Below are positions 11,825 through 24,223 of a DNA stretch of 64,000 nucleotides, piece by piece. Made by a program: the position numbers and the translations under genes. How positions within the stretch are numbered: the first letter of the stretch is position 1; each line of letters opens with the position of its first letter. Source of the stretch: Populus alba (lineage: Eukaryota; Streptophyta; Magnoliopsida; Malpighiales; Salicaceae); contig NC_133299.1 in NCBI RefSeq assembly GCF_005239225.2, forward strand, positions 12,032,967 to 12,096,966, read 5' to 3'. The notes under the pieces were generated by a model, which saw only the letters and a program-made list of their open reading frames with translations, was not told where the DNA came from and did not search any database.

Positions 11825-12095
11825 TTAGTAGGCCCACTTGATTAAATCTGGAAGGGAGTGGGATAAATGGTTGATACTACTAGAAGGATATCTCTTTGGA
11901 TTATAGGTACTGTAACTGGTATTTGTATGATTGGTTTAATAGGTATTTTTTTTATGGCTTCTGTTCCAGCTTGGGTTCATCCCTGTAGTAATAGGATGAA
12001 CTGAGATGTAGACATGAAAGCGTAAGAACTCAACGACATCCCCGTCAAATCAGAAAGGAAAAAAAAAGGCATTGATGAGGTCTTAATAATCATAA
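11825..12095 (+). other. nuclear plastid DNA insertion (NUPT)
   Basis: This stretch surrounds the psbJ pseudogene. The bases just before the ATG (gggagtgggata) and after the stop (gtagacatgaaagcgtaag, ccccgtcaaatcagaaagg) read like plastid intergenic DNA, unlike the AT-rich LTR on either side. The limits are estimates. Extension to the left as far as about 11730 is possible. Confidence 0.65.
11867..11988 (+). pseudogene. psbJ: psbJ pseudogene of plastid origin
   Basis: psbJ encodes a 40-residue single-helix subunit of photosystem II and normally resides in the plastid psbE-psbF-psbL-psbJ cluster. The frame starts [18 protein letters not shown] and continues IGLIGIFF, matching PsbJ (family start [18 protein letters not shown]). 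The region ATG to TAG is 122 bases against 123 for an intact gene. One base is missing in the T run at about 11946-11953, so the frame shifts and the normal C-terminus is lost, although its DNA (ttgggttcatccctgtag) is still there. Several substitutions (A2V, G6R, P9S) also point to neutral decay after transfer to the nucleus. Confidence 0.9.
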
Positions 12096-12290
12096 TACTA
12101 CTTCTTGCTCGTGATTCTTTATAATTGTTTGGTGAGGGGTTTTATTCCAATAGTTTCAATGAATAATTTTAGGTAATTGCAGTGTTGAGTTTTTATCAAC
12201 CAAAATCAGATTTTAGCTTTTTTAGGTTTGTTCTTTTTCTTGCATGTGGGGTCAAGGATTCTTACCCTTCGAGTTTGCGTTAGCTTAGCC

Positions 12291-13067
12291 TTTTCTATCC
12301 AGTGTATATATAAACATATCGACAACACATTCCACATCAAGAGATCAACATTCGCTTTTGTAATTTACATGTAAGTTCTAAAAATTTGTATTAAATATAT
12401 GGTTAGTTTTTAAACAAATTGGACATGAGCTTTCATTTTATTATATGGCATTAGGTTTACAGGGCATGCTACTATTGTTATCTTTTTTTTTTTGCCAATT
12501 CTAGTTGTATTAGGACCTTTTTAGGGCTTCAAGGGTATTTTGGTAATACAATACCAACACTCTTTAAGTTTTTAACAATTTTTTTCTTAATTTCCACTAA
12601 TTTTTTGTTTTGAGATTTGAATAAATAGTCACCTTATTTTATAGCTCTAAGACATGATTCAAGTGATAATTTGTCTTAAAAGCTTGTTCAATCTAAGTTA
12701 TGACTTATTTTTTTTTTAAGAAAAAAGGTCTAAAAACTATATTTTTTTTTCCATAAAAAACTTGATTTTTTTATTGACTTGACCAAAACCAAACCTCGAC
12801 TTAATAGATCATCAAGTTAACTCATCAGATTGGGTAGGAAATAAAGTTTATAATTCTTCTTATTTTAAAAGGTTTTGTTAGGAATATATCAAAATCATAA
12901 AATAAAAAAATTCAAAATTCATCAAATTGATTCTTTTCTTTTTAGCCTAAATACAGTTTCAGAAAAGAAAAAAAAAAAAAAAAAAACCCTATATTCCAAT
13001 ACAATACAAGAACTCACTTGAAGTATATGACCGTAAAGGTGTAAAAGCAACAAACAAATCAGAATAT
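12291..13067. other. intergenic, nothing recognised
   Basis: AT-rich DNA with a poly-A tract at about 12967-12985. No reading frame or recognisable element was seen. Confidence 0.4.
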
Positions 13068-13356
13068 TTATATTATAACTAACACTAAGAATGATGGCGA
13101 AAATGACATTAGAGTTGTGGTTGAGATCTTACGTACTAAGACACCACCATAAACAAAGAAAACTAGTTCTAAAGCCTCTGCAATATCCCCCACTTTCTTT
13201 CCTTTTTGTGACTTTCCTTGCAAGACTTTAAGTCCCTTTACATTTCTTAATCTTTTCATGGCCATATTGCTGGTTGTTCCACCTGAAATGTGTGAAGAAA
13301 GGCTCCTTCGAACAGCTACTGCAGGGAGTTGTTTGGCTGATGTTGACTGCTAATTT
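13068..13356 (-). other. unrecognised possible exon
   Basis: On the minus strand an open stretch from about 13356 to 13134 reads SLSSHISGGTTSNMAMKRL and continues through KGKKVGDIAEALELVFFVYG. It is preceded by an acceptor-like ttttcaaattag and followed by a donor-like TTAGTACGTAAGATC. The composition is more gene-like than its surroundings. I do not recognise the protein and see no partner exons, so it may be a gene fragment or chance. Confidence 0.2.
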
Positions 13357-13849
13357 GAAAACAACCTTAGAGGGAAAGGGATGGCTTTATGCCAAGATGT
13401 TTTGAGTTAATTATAGTAAAGCAATATATGGTCCATCACTTTTACTTTAAATCTTGAACCATCCTTTAGAAAAGCTTATTTTACCATGTCTCGTTTCCCT
13501 GTCTGGATGCTCCATCTGCTTCTTGTACAAAAATGGAGTCCCAAGCAATTATTCTGGGCTCCATCTGTTAGAACAAACATGTTTTTCCACTTTTCGGATG
13601 CTTGGCTCATGTTGGAAAACTTGATTCATTGAAAATATGTCCCCCTCGAAGGCAAAACAAAGCTTAAAAGGTACATTTCGAACGGATTGTACCTACATAT
13701 TGACTATAAATGCTTGGTAAAAATTGCAGGACATTACACGTTTGTGTATTCATTACTCTCAAGGTACATTTGCCCCAATACGTGAAAGCAGTGAATGAGA
13801 GGCGCCACCAGATTTTGAAATTTGAATGCCTCAAATGTGACCTCCGATT

Positions 13850-14720
13850 ATTAAACCCGTCATGGCCATGACGGGGTGAATAACGGGTTAATTTGATTCA
13901 GTAAAATTATATTTTTTTTAAATTAAAATAATATTATTTTAAAAAAATAAACTAAATTTTAATTATTAATTGAGATATTTGAATTTAACATGGTTGATTT
14001 CTACTTAGTTTTTTAAAACCCATGTAAATAAGTAGGGTGACTCAGGTTAAATGATACTATAGTTTTTAGACTCGGTCCAGTTTAACCGATCAACCTAGAA
14101 CCTTGGTGATCTGGGTCTTAGCCAAGCTTGTTTTATTCAAAAATCGAGCCAGTAATTGACCTAAAAAAAACTGTTTGACCCACTGAGTTAACCCGAAAAT
14201 CGGGTGACCTGGTAAAACCTGGTAAAGACCTTTTATTTTTTTTCAAATGTGTTTTCTCTCCTAGTTAGAGATCTTTTTTTATTTTTATATTTTCAGTTGG
14301 TTATTAATTCATTTCAAAGTTTATTATATAAATACTAGAAAAATATTTTAATTTTTCAATGTGGGATTTAAAATTTTTTAGTATATATATATACTCCATG
14401 TTTACAAGAAAAAAAAATTATATTTTTTTAAATGTGGAATAACAAATTTTTTTTATTTAAATATTTCAACTTAAAAGGATAAGATAATATTTTTTTAATG
14501 TAAAATAAAAAAATCTTTTGTATAATAATCTTTTTAAATTTTATTATTAACAAGAGTATTGTATTCATATAAATTATTTTTTATATATTTTATGTAATAT
14601 ATTAAAATTTCAAAAAAATTTAATTTTTTTAAGTTAATTTAAATTAATTCAAATCTATCTGTATAACTTCAAACCTAACTCTTTAACCGAATCAATTCTG
14701 CACCGGTTTGATAATTAAGA
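13850..14720. repeat. dispersed repeat rich in 'acccg' phrases
   Basis: This contains phrases such as acgggttaatttgattcag, gtttaaccgatcaacc, gagttaacccgaaaatcggg and acctggtaaaacctgg, mixed with AT-rich filler. Similar wording occurs in the tandem array at 59.15-60.12 kb. No coding frame and no boundaries were found. Confidence 0.35.
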
Positions 14721-14889
14721 ATGACACTGCTATTTCTACAGCATCTTGCTATTGCGTTATCAAGCTCGTAAATGCATTATAACAATATTTCCACTCGCAA
14801 GTTGGTAAAACTTGAATGAGTAGCAAGCAGCTGCGCAATCCGATGCTGATGTCAAATCCAGTAACTGATTTGCAAACAGTAAATCTTGA

Positions 14890-15080
14890 GCCTCAACTTT
14901 TTTTTAAAAGTGTAGTTAGAAATGTTTTTTAAAATATTTTTTATATTAAAATAATAATTTTTAAATTTTTAAAAATTATTTTTAAAATTAATATATCAAA
15001 ATAATTCAAAACATAAAAAAAATACTAATTTTTTTCAAAAACTAAATTAAAATTTTTTTAAAAAAATTAATTAGCCATAT
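14890..15080. repeat. AT-rich dispersed repeat, copy 1
   Basis: One of four similar blocks (also 15245-15420, 15770-15985 and 34580-34760). They share the order 'gttttttaaaatattttt', 'ttattttt.gatatcagcacatcaaaa' (variable), 'aaaacatcaaaaaatattaa' and a closing 'ccaaacgctcc'-like end. They are non-coding and probably short non-autonomous elements. Their class cannot be settled by eye. Confidence 0.4.
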
Positions 15081-15244
15081 TTCCAAACGCTCCAGATCTA
15101 AGAACTGCAGGTTCCTGGAAGTAGGCATAATTGGGGCCATCATATCGTTCTCAGCGAGGCCAACCACTTCTCGCGATTACATCCTTAAGCCCATAAAATT
15201 ATTTCCTGACTTCTGTTGCTTCGGAGATGGGAGGAATTACTTTT

Positions 15245-15420
15245 AAGAGTGTAGTACCATGCCTTTTAAAATATTTTTTTATTTAAAAATATATTAAAAT
15301 AATATTTTTTTTATTTTTTAAAAATTTATTTTTAATATTAATGCTTAAAAATAATATAAAAATATTAAAAAAAAAAAAAAAAAATAAAAGTGTTTTTTTG
15401 AAAAAAAAAAAAAAAACATT
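15245..15420. repeat. AT-rich dispersed repeat, copy 2
   Basis: This matches copy 1 in the order of phrases (ccttttaaaatattttttta, then ttatttttaatattaatgc) but is expanded by poly-A runs. The small ORF over it is low-complexity Phe/Lys coding and is not a gene. Confidence 0.35.
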
Positions 15421-15769
15421 CTTAGGACCTAACATAAAATGATTTTCAATTAAATTACTAAGCAAAGAATTATCCATGTTGGGCCTCAAACCCATCATTA
15501 AAACTAATGAAAGAGATTATTTTATTTTAAGACAAATAAATCCTTTTTTTATGATTTGAATGAAAAAATTGAACAAAATTAATTACATGAAGGGTGGGAT
15601 TCTAATTTGTTTGGGGGGCTTCAATTGAAGATTTGGGTGATAATTGGGGGATAAATATATTCTCCGTTTATTTTTAATATATACAAGTGTGGGATTTTGT
15701 GGGATATTTGGACTACCACAACTAGTATATTATAGCTTCAATTATGGAGATGTTTAGGAGTATAGTATT

Positions 15770-15985
15770 AATTGCTTTTTAAAATGTTATTTGTTGAATA
15801 ATACATTAAACTAATTTTTTTATTTCTAAAAATTTATTTTTTGATATCAGCGCATCAGAATGTTATGAAAACATCAAAAAATATTAATTTGAAACATATA
15901 AAAAATAAAAATAATAATTTTTCCAAAAACATTTTTAAAAATACAAAAACAAACAAACTTTATATCATTTAAAATATTAATTTTA
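15770..15985. repeat. AT-rich dispersed repeat, copy 3
   Basis: This is the best preserved copy, with gctttttaaaatgttat, tttttgatatcagcgcatca and gaaaacatcaaaaaatatta in order. It has no coding potential. Confidence 0.45.
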
Positions 15986-17431
15986 AATAAAATAAAAATT
16001 AAAAAAATATACGATGTCAACCGTAAAAACTAGAGCATCACTTACACCAAATTTCTCCAGCACCTTAAAAAAACAAATCTATACAAAGTATCCTGGTGGT
16101 TGCCTAACAATTTTGTTTAAAGCTTAAATGCCGATTAGCAATGTTTCTCTCCCCGTGGTTCTCTTTTCTTGAACCTTTATGATCCATATGAACTCTTGTC
16201 AAGGCCTAATCATGAGGTGGGTTGGGTCAGGTATGGTGTTTTTTTCACATGTTTCCACCTTGTTATTATGACAAATTTCTTATCCAAACCCGGTTCAAGA
16301 GTTTAGATGTATCACAGGCTTTGAGTGTCTAATGATGTGTTCATCTCGTATTGTTGTCATTTAAAAAAAAATACTTGTTTTTAAACAAAATGTGATATCC
16401 TTTGCTTTTAATGAAAAGCATGAGCATTTATTTGAGTTCATTTTTTTAATTAAAATGATAATTTTCTTTATTAATTACTTTTTTTAAAATTGCATACACC
16501 TCAAAGATGCTAGTATTTTACATAACTCAATTTTAAAAATCTTTTTTATATGTCATCGATTGCATTGAGTTTTTATTTTTTATTAAAATAGTGTGTATAT
16601 TGCACTATTTTACTTTTTTTTATTTTTAATTGAAAAATTATTCTAAAATAAAATATGCATACATGAGACATGTACATTTAAGATTAAAAGGTTACAAGTC
16701 ATTTGATATAAATAAAAAATATGTTATAATGCTTTAAATATGTTTTAATCTTTATTAGTCATTTTTAAGTTTTAAACAATTGAATCTAATCTAGCATTAT
16801 TTTAGTTACTATATTTATAAACACAATACAATAAATCATTACCAACTTTTATCTTATAACAAAATACTTTATGAGATAACACAACACAACACAATGTATA
16901 TAACATAACTTAGCAATAAAAACACATCACTACAAAACAATATTAATTATTCCAATACTGTCTTGATGATTTGGTGTTGTGTTGCCACTCTTTTATTGCT
17001 TAGCAATGCTCTTTTTTACAAGTTCACTAAATAGCTTAAGTTTTGGTCTATAGTAATTTCTAAGATGATGTTTTTAGTTTGTTGTTTTCTTGTTCATGTT
17101 TTCATCTTATAACCTTTTTATTCCCTTCAATAATTTCATCTCACTCAACATAAAAGAAAAAAAAAAGAAAAAAAAATTGTGCTTAATTTTTTAATCAATA
17201 TATAAAAATGGTTGCAACACCTTACATACATGGATAATTGTTCCTTATCATTACTCCACGATCTATGAGGTATTTTCTTGTGATCAAGGTATATCGATAC
17301 CTTAAGTTACTAGATAATAAGGACACAACCACACACAATATTCAAATATATATACTCTTAAACTCTCGCTTTTTTTGTTATACATTCTTTCCCTCATAAA
17401 ATTCACTAACTTAATGATAATGGTGGATCAA
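15986..17431. other. intergenic, nothing recognised
   Basis: AT-rich DNA without sustained frames. A 'cactacaaaa' at 16928 resembles the start of a CACTA element, but no matching partner end or target-site duplication was found. Confidence 0.4.
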
Positions 17432-17439
17432 GTTCAAAC

Positions 17440-18104
17440 CAAGGTTGTTAATTTCGTTCCATTCCATCCGAAATGACCGAAATATTCCATACCAATTCAA
17501 AAAACGAAACAAAACGGAACAAATTTCATCTCATTTTAAATCTCGGTCCGTTCCGGATTTTTCGGTTAAATTCCGCCCGAAATATTCCGGTTTCATTCCA
17601 CATGTTCCATTCCGCTCTTGAGAAGCCATTGAATCAAATTAAACCGTGCTCAATTTCATTAATTAAACCACCCGATTATAAAAAAACTCTTTTTCATTAC
17701 TATTTTCAATAGCAATGATATTAATAATAATATTAAAAATTATTATTACTATTTTCATTAACAATGATATTAATTTTTTAAAATTAGATTTATCACTAAT
17801 ATATATGGTTTATATTCATATTATTGTTTTTCATGTTTATACTTTGTAGGAATTTGAGCAAAACAAGGGATGTTTTAGATTCCATTAACTACTTGATAAC
17901 ATTGACCTAACTTTATATTTAAAATATTTTTGTTTAAAACATTTTACTTTCATAATATTTTGTTTAAGTTGAATTACTTTAAGTTAAAGATCTATTTAAT
18001 CTTGACTATTTAGAAATATTTTAAATTTTAAATTATATTTGTTTGGCATTGTGTTTGTATTGCATAATTTATAATTAATTTATCTTGAATTTGAATTATG
18101 TTTG

Positions 18105-18139
<35 letters not shown>

Positions 18140-18240
18140 CATTACAACCCTGAAACGGCACGCCGAAATACTCCAAGACTGAAACATTCCATTCCAATTG
18201 AAAAAACAAAACACCTAGTGAAACGGAATTAACAACCTTG
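17440..18240. mobile_element. non-autonomous hAT-type DNA transposon, 801 bp
   Basis: The ends are inverted repeats: CAAGGTTGTTAATTTCGTTCC at the left and, on the other strand from the right, CAAGGTTGTTAATTCCGTTTC (2 or 3 differences). The element is flanked by a perfect 8-bp direct repeat gttcaaac at 17432-17439 and 18241-18248. An 8-bp target-site duplication and CA-R-N-G-type ends are the hallmarks of the hAT superfamily. The interior has no transposase; the 79-codon ORF at 17473 is low-significance. It includes an (AT)n microsatellite at about 18109-18136. Perfect duplications suggest a relatively recent insertion. Confidence 0.93.
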
Positions 18241-18248
18241 GTTCAAAC

Positions 18249-19499
18249 TAAGCATAAAAGGCTTTGGATATTCATCCCATAATGGAAAATGTTTTTAGCC
18301 CAATGATGGATATGAACCTGGTTGCATCTTCTTGTTGCTAAATTAAAACATTTAGACCTCAATTTGTGGATTGAATATAGTTTAAAGTTTACATTTAATT
18401 TTGTTTAAGTTTTCTGATTTTCTTTATTCAATTTTTTTTTTTCTACTTGGGTTTTCTATATTTGGAGTTTTGTTCTAAACATCAAATTTGGTCATGACTT
18501 TAGATGGTGTGTTTATTATGGCTTTTCTTATTCTTGAAAGGTTATTCCAAGCTTATTGATCTCTATTTTCATATTGTACTAAAACAAGTTATAGTTAATG
18601 AATTCTAGTATCTTTTGAAGTATTTTCACTATCATTTCTTATCTCTTATGTGGATTCCAAGAATGGTGAAATTGAACCAATTATTCTACAACTTAGAGTG
18701 GTGTGACTTATTTCTAAAAGTTATCAATCCCTTTTTAACTTTAACTATATCATTTTGGTATCAAAGTTGATTTGTTGATCTAACCTAGATCTTGACAAGA
18801 AGAGGATGTCCTATCATATTTCATGAAGATGAATGACTTTAATGTGACATAAAAATGATTAAGCTAAAATGAATAGAGGAACAACCACAACAATGCTTGT
18901 AGTAATTAAAAGGCCAAGCACTATTAAGGGAACATGATAATGACTTAGGTGATGAATATAATTGGTAAATCAACTTAAAACTCATTAGTAGTTGATTTCT
19001 TAACACAAATGCCACTATTATAGATCTTTTTACCCTAACTATTGATGAAATATCCATTATAGCACTTAACTTTTTTATTTAGGACCCAAACATAATAAAT
19101 TCAAACTATCATTACCATTCCCTCTTAATTGATAAACCTGGTATATAATTATAACCATTAATAGTTAAAGAGAAAGGTTTAATAAAATTAAGTATTGTAA
19201 GACATAAGAATTATTAATTAGTGTTTACATATGTTCTAAACAATATTGTAAATTGTTCATCTTGTAATTGGAAAATTTAAGATTCAGTAAGACGTGGATT
19301 TCTAGATAGTAAAAATTGATGATGTTGCTTATGATGAATTTTTCAATATACCAGTTTATGAGAGTATAGAATAAAAATTATTTTAAAATAACATGTTATA
19401 TTGTACTTAATAAAATGTCTCAATTCATCTCAATTAAATAGCATATAATTATGTGTATTTCAAAATTTGATTTATATCAAGTGTCTTTACCTCACCGTA
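18249..19499. other. intergenic or distal CACTA DNA
   Basis: No clear coding sequence. It lies on the 3' side of the CACTA transposase relic and may contain the rest of that element, but I could not find its terminal CACTA motif. Confidence 0.35.
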
Positions 19500-21285
19500 T
19501 TTTTTGGTACTGGTCATCTAGGATGAGAAAATATTGACAAATTTTAACCTGAAGGTAGTTTCCCACTACCATCATGTCTTTGAATACAATTTATTCTTGT
19601 TCTTAAATGAGGCTCAAAATAGTACGAGATAAATGTTGAAATCTCTTCCACAATACAAGCTTCATATATCGAAGCTCTAACATGTGTCTTGTTTTTATCA
19701 TTTTTCTTTAAGTTGAACAAATATCTAAATGGAATTAAATGAGTATCTTAAATTTAATAAAAAAAAAAGACAATAGAAATTTAATCAGGATGAATGTGTA
19801 ATCTCTAACCTCTCGAATGGATACATTCATCTATACTGGAAGGGCCTCCAACGTTTTCCTCAAATGGTAGATGTATGGGTAGATGCTCCATTAAGTGAAA
19901 ATATCATCACAAGTTTACAGATTGTTTGGATAATATTCATTTCAAGCTTCTCCATATGTTGAGTATACAACTTATTAAATCATATATCTCTAAAAAATAA
20001 TTGATTTCTATGAGTGCATTTAGTATCCTTTTTAGTAATAAATCTAAGTAAACATGTAAAATGAGTGTTTGCATAAACACGTGACAATCATGACTTTTCA
20101 TTCCATACAATATATTATCCTCCAAATTCATCAATCTAGATATGTCTGAAGCATCTTTATCAGGAAAACACACTTTTAAGTCATTAGTAGACAAGTAATT
20201 ATGCATTATTGTCTAAGAAAAGGCTAGCTTTGAACTTTGTGACATAAATTAACTTCATATTCTTACGATGACAAAACAAAGGTATATTCACTCTAGGCTT
20301 CATGTTTTTCTTTGTCTTCCCTTTCATACCTATCACAATGTTAAAAATATTTTCAAACATATTCTTTTCAATATACATGATATCTAGATTATTGCAGAGA
20401 ATATTAGTCTTCCAATAATGAAGTTCCTAAAAAACACTTCGCTTTACTCAATTATAGGTCACATCAAAACAAGAAATTTCTACTTAGCGGATTGAAAACT
20501 AAACACAATGCCTTCGTAATGTGAGACCACGTCATATAATTTTTCAACTGACGGTACCAGCAATGCAACATCTCTTTTAACTTTACCTATAAAGAAATCA
20601 TTTGTGTTCCTTTCGTACTTGTAATCAATTGGAAAAATCGCTGGTGGCAATAAAAAAAAGGCTTTACCACTATTTGTTAAGGTGAAGGCCTTGTTATTTT
20701 CCATACAACATGGACATGCTAATTGACACGACCAAAAGATTGATGTCTTCTCCAAAGTGCAGGAGTGTCAAAGTAATAAATAACCCGGCAAGACCAGGGT
20801 TGAATCACAGAGAGGTTAATTGTATAAATTATAGATAACAATACAACAACAACAACAACAACAACAATAATAGTAATAATAATAATAGTAATAATAATAC
20901 TCAGTACGTGGCGTTGTTATACCTAAGAATGATCTAAAAGATTGGGTCACAGGTTTCCAGCCTATATACTGATTTATGAAAAAGATCAAAGAGATATATT
21001 ATATAATATAAACAGATTTTTTATGTGAATGAACAAGGCAAGACCAATAATGTCAGGATCCTGATCAAACACATAGCATACTTAACGTACATAAAATATA
21101 ACAAAAATATAATATTAATATTAATAGTAATAGTAATAATAGTAATAATAATAATACTAGTAGTAGTAGTAGTAGTATTAAAAAAAAAAAGAGGAAGAAA
21201 TTAATGAGAACTTTGAGATGGAAGATTAATGTAAGGATTCAACAATGATAAAAACAAATGTCAAGGTTAGAGGATCCACTAATGG

Positions 21286-24223
21286 TGTCATAACCCAATT
21301 TTGGGTTATTCCCAAAAATAACTTCTTTTTCAAAATCAAAATAAAAAAATAAAATAAAGGTTGGCAATATGGAGAAAGTAGGCCGGGGAATTAAGCTGCA
21401 ATTTTTTGTACCCCATTATGTCCAAAAAAGGAGAAAAACAATGCAAATTCAAGGTCAAATTAAATGATTATTGGATGAAATTGCATAAACATTAAGTCCA
21501 AGAACATAATTAAATTTTTAATAGGTCAATTTGATTTAATCATGGGCCAAATTGAATTTTAATTATGTTTGAGAATTAATTTTGATTGAATTAAAGGATT
21601 TAATTAAGTGCAAGGACTTAATTATACTTTAAATGGGTTAAATTAATTTTATTTGGGGGCTTAATTAGTGAAAAATTAAGTCCAGGAACATAATTAAATT
21701 TTTAATAGGCCAATTTGATTTAATCATGGGCCAAATTAAATTTTAATTATGTTTAAAAATTAATTTGGGTCCAATTGAAGGATTTAATTAAGTGTAAGGA
21801 CTTAATTATTACTTTAAATGGGTCAAATTAATTTTATTTGGGGCTTAATTGGTGAATAATTAAGTTTGGGAGCTTAATTTGGGCTTAATTGAGAAGATTG
21901 GAATTTTAAAAGACCAAATTTAATTTTTACCAAGTTAATTGATTGAAATCAGGGGCTAAATTGCAAGAAAATTGAAGTTTTGGGGTCAATTAGGGGTTAA
22001 ATTGAAGAAATCTGAGGTCAGGGACCAATCTGCAACAGGCGGCAAACTATAGGGGCTTAATTGACAAAAACCGGGGGCCAAATTGAAGAAATTGAAAGTT
22101 TAATGGTCAATTAGGGGTTAAATTGAGAAATTCTGAGACCAAGGATCATATTGCAAAAGGCGCGTAAATACGAGGTTGCAATTGAAGTTCATCAGGGGCT
22201 TAATTGCATTAAATCTAAAGTTATGGGTCAATTAGGGGTTCCATTGAAAGAAATTGAAAGACCAGGGACTCAATTAAAAATGAGTAAAAATCCCTAATTT
22301 AAACCTAAAACGGCGCCGTTTTGCATTAAAAAAAAAAACAAGAGAGGACCAGACGACGCGTCATCTGGTTACTGTTCATTGTCTTCTTCTTTTACCTGAA
22401 AGAAACTGCTTGGCCGCCTACTTTTGAGGTGCATTTAATGCACCAAACATCCACCGAATTTAACCAAACTTGCTCGAAACGGATCCCATGCAGTTCCTCT
22501 ACAACACCATGTGAACAGGTCAGGATGATTGACAACACGGCAACGCCGACGACGATGTGAAGAGGTCAACTCAGGCAGCCTTTACCTGCAGATTTGACAA
22601 CTCAGGGAGGCTACTTTGAACCAACAGTTGGGATCCTTCACAAAGTAATCAAGGGCTCAAATTTTACCCCAGTGAAGACGAGATTACCCTCTTCCACCGC
22701 CTATAAATAGAGGCGGAGTTGATGGCCTGAGAGAGGAGAAAATCGGGTCCAAAGTTGACAAAAAACCAGCTCCACTACCCCCTTTTTGCAGTTTCTCTCT
22801 GCCTCTCTCTCTCCGCCACTCCAGCCACCAAACGAAGCCACTACCAGCTTCTCTACCACCAGCGCCACCATAGGTATCCATCCCAACCACAAGTCGGCCA
22901 CCCCCACGCCTGAAACCGCCACCGTTTCCCCCTCTCCCTCACCTCTGCAGAATCTTTCTTTCTTCACCGTGATCAACTCCGGCCACCGTTGCTCCCAGCG
23001 ACGCCGACCTTGCCATCAGCTCAACCTCCCCATCACATCTGTGACCACCACTGACGGTAGTCTTCTCCTCCGCCCGTCCACCGTCTTTGCAACCATTCGG
23101 TTGCATACAGAACGTGAACCACTGTTCACGTTCTGCAATTAATTAACATTTCATTTGGGTCGAGCTAGTGTTGGCCCAGCACAATGTGTTTGGGCTAGGT
23201 CCAGCCCAGCCCCAAAAAAAGAAAATGTTATGGGCCGAGATCGGCCCAACAAGTTTGGGCCAATGTCGGCCCACCTTTCCAGGGCTGAGCTTGGCCTAGT
23301 TAGCTGGGCCGGCCCAACCACATTTAATATTATATATTATTATATTATATTATAATATTATTTTAAATTAAAAAAAAAAAAAAAATTCCAAAAAATTTCA
23401 AAAATGATTTTAAAAAAATTGTGATTTTCTTAAATATTTTTCTACCAATTTTGCACAATATCGGATTGTATATTTACACTGTAAAATACAAATTCGGTAT
23501 TAAAAATACCCAGTTTTCTCCGAAATATTTTCAAAAAAAAAAAGGCAAAAACATTTTCAAAAAGAAAAAAATATTTTGTTACATACGGCCAAATCCTAAA
23601 ACTTTTCCAAGCATATTTTTTTGTAAAAACAAAAATTGCATCTTTTTCATGTTTTTTTTAATAAAAAAAAATGGATATCGTAACTAGTTTATGATTTGTA
23701 CATTAGGATTTGGCCAAAATATCAAAAATCTTTTTCAAATATTTTTGGTCTAGATGTAGACTTTAATATTTGTGGGGTGTAAAATTACACGATAAAGTAC
23801 ACCCTCAAATATTAAAGATACATGATGTAAATAAATGTGATGCTAAAAAAATTCAGTCTTTAGAACGGTTAGGATTTAACCCGATAAGGTAGAGACTCTC
23901 TCATGAAGAGAAAATCTGCCTTGAACCTTTAGAAAAAAGACTAACCCGACTTAGAAAAAACAATCAAACAACAATGCAGCTTACCTTAGGTAGGGTGCAC
24001 TGGGGGTGACGTGTTTTCCCCTTGCACAACCAGTCCCTTATTCAGACTCTTGCAGACCATAGGTTCCTAGTGACCATAATACTAGGTGGCGACTCCTAAA
24101 AATTAATCATAATTTTATGATTAAATCCAAAAATCTTCCCAACACACCACACCTCACACCGGAGGCACGATAAAGCACCTTCGCCGTCACCAGACGACCT
24201 CGCATCGGCACGCCCCCGCGACA
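21286..24223 (+). mobile_element. long solo LTR (family A), copy 1
   Basis: It starts TGTCATAACCCAATTTTGGG and ends cccccgcgaca, about 2.94 kb. The flanks share aatgg (21281-21285 and 24225-24229, with one extra A after the element), and the uninterrupted site can be read in family B copy 3 (ccactaatggtatt). A TATA box is at 22701. The interior is non-coding, with many 'ggggttaaattga' and 'cttaattgg' phrases and a GC-rich part at 22.3-23.3 kb in which apparent ORFs lie. The related copies at 30.5, 40.6, 47.0 and 51.0 kb show this is a repeated family. Long LTRs suggest a Ty3/gypsy lineage, but no pol accompanies this copy. Confidence 0.85.
22701..22710 (+). promoter_or_regulatory. TATA box of the family A LTR
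   Basis: ctataaatag, followed by aggcgg. The same position in other copies reads ctacaaatag (about 32998), tataaatag (about 42118) and ctataaatag (about 48220), so it is a conserved LTR promoter element rather than a host-gene promoter. Confidence 0.7.

Larger units (their letters stand above)
11330..12290 (+). mobile_element. LTR (family C), interrupted by plastid DNA
   Basis: This resembles the LTR at 39415-40135 along its length. Shared features are acattgaaaaggtct, a TATA region (tagtataaatagagttattt at about 11458) followed by agcttgtaatt, a 'gtgtgtgagg' and 'ttcttcaagaact' block, and near the 3' end tttagctttt...ttcttgcatgtggg. Between about 11650 and 12120 the similarity is broken by unrelated DNA that includes a plastid psbJ copy. 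No primer-binding site follows, so this is a decayed solo or truncated LTR. Confidence 0.6.

Noticed and set aside
16928..16950. cactacaaaacaatattaat as a possible other end of the CACTA element
   Set aside because: It shares only a few bases beyond CACTA with the terminus at 27708, and the 3-bp flanks (cat against taa) do not match.
18600..19100. Other CACTAT-starting motifs at about 18627, 18909 and 19007 as CACTA ends
   Set aside because: Short matches expected by chance in AT-rich DNA, without target-site duplication.
22684..23142. Overlapping ORFs on both strands, up to 118 codons, Ser/Thr/Pro-rich
   Set aside because: They lie in the GC-rich part of a solo LTR just after its TATA box, have no domain, and are not kept in the other LTR copies.
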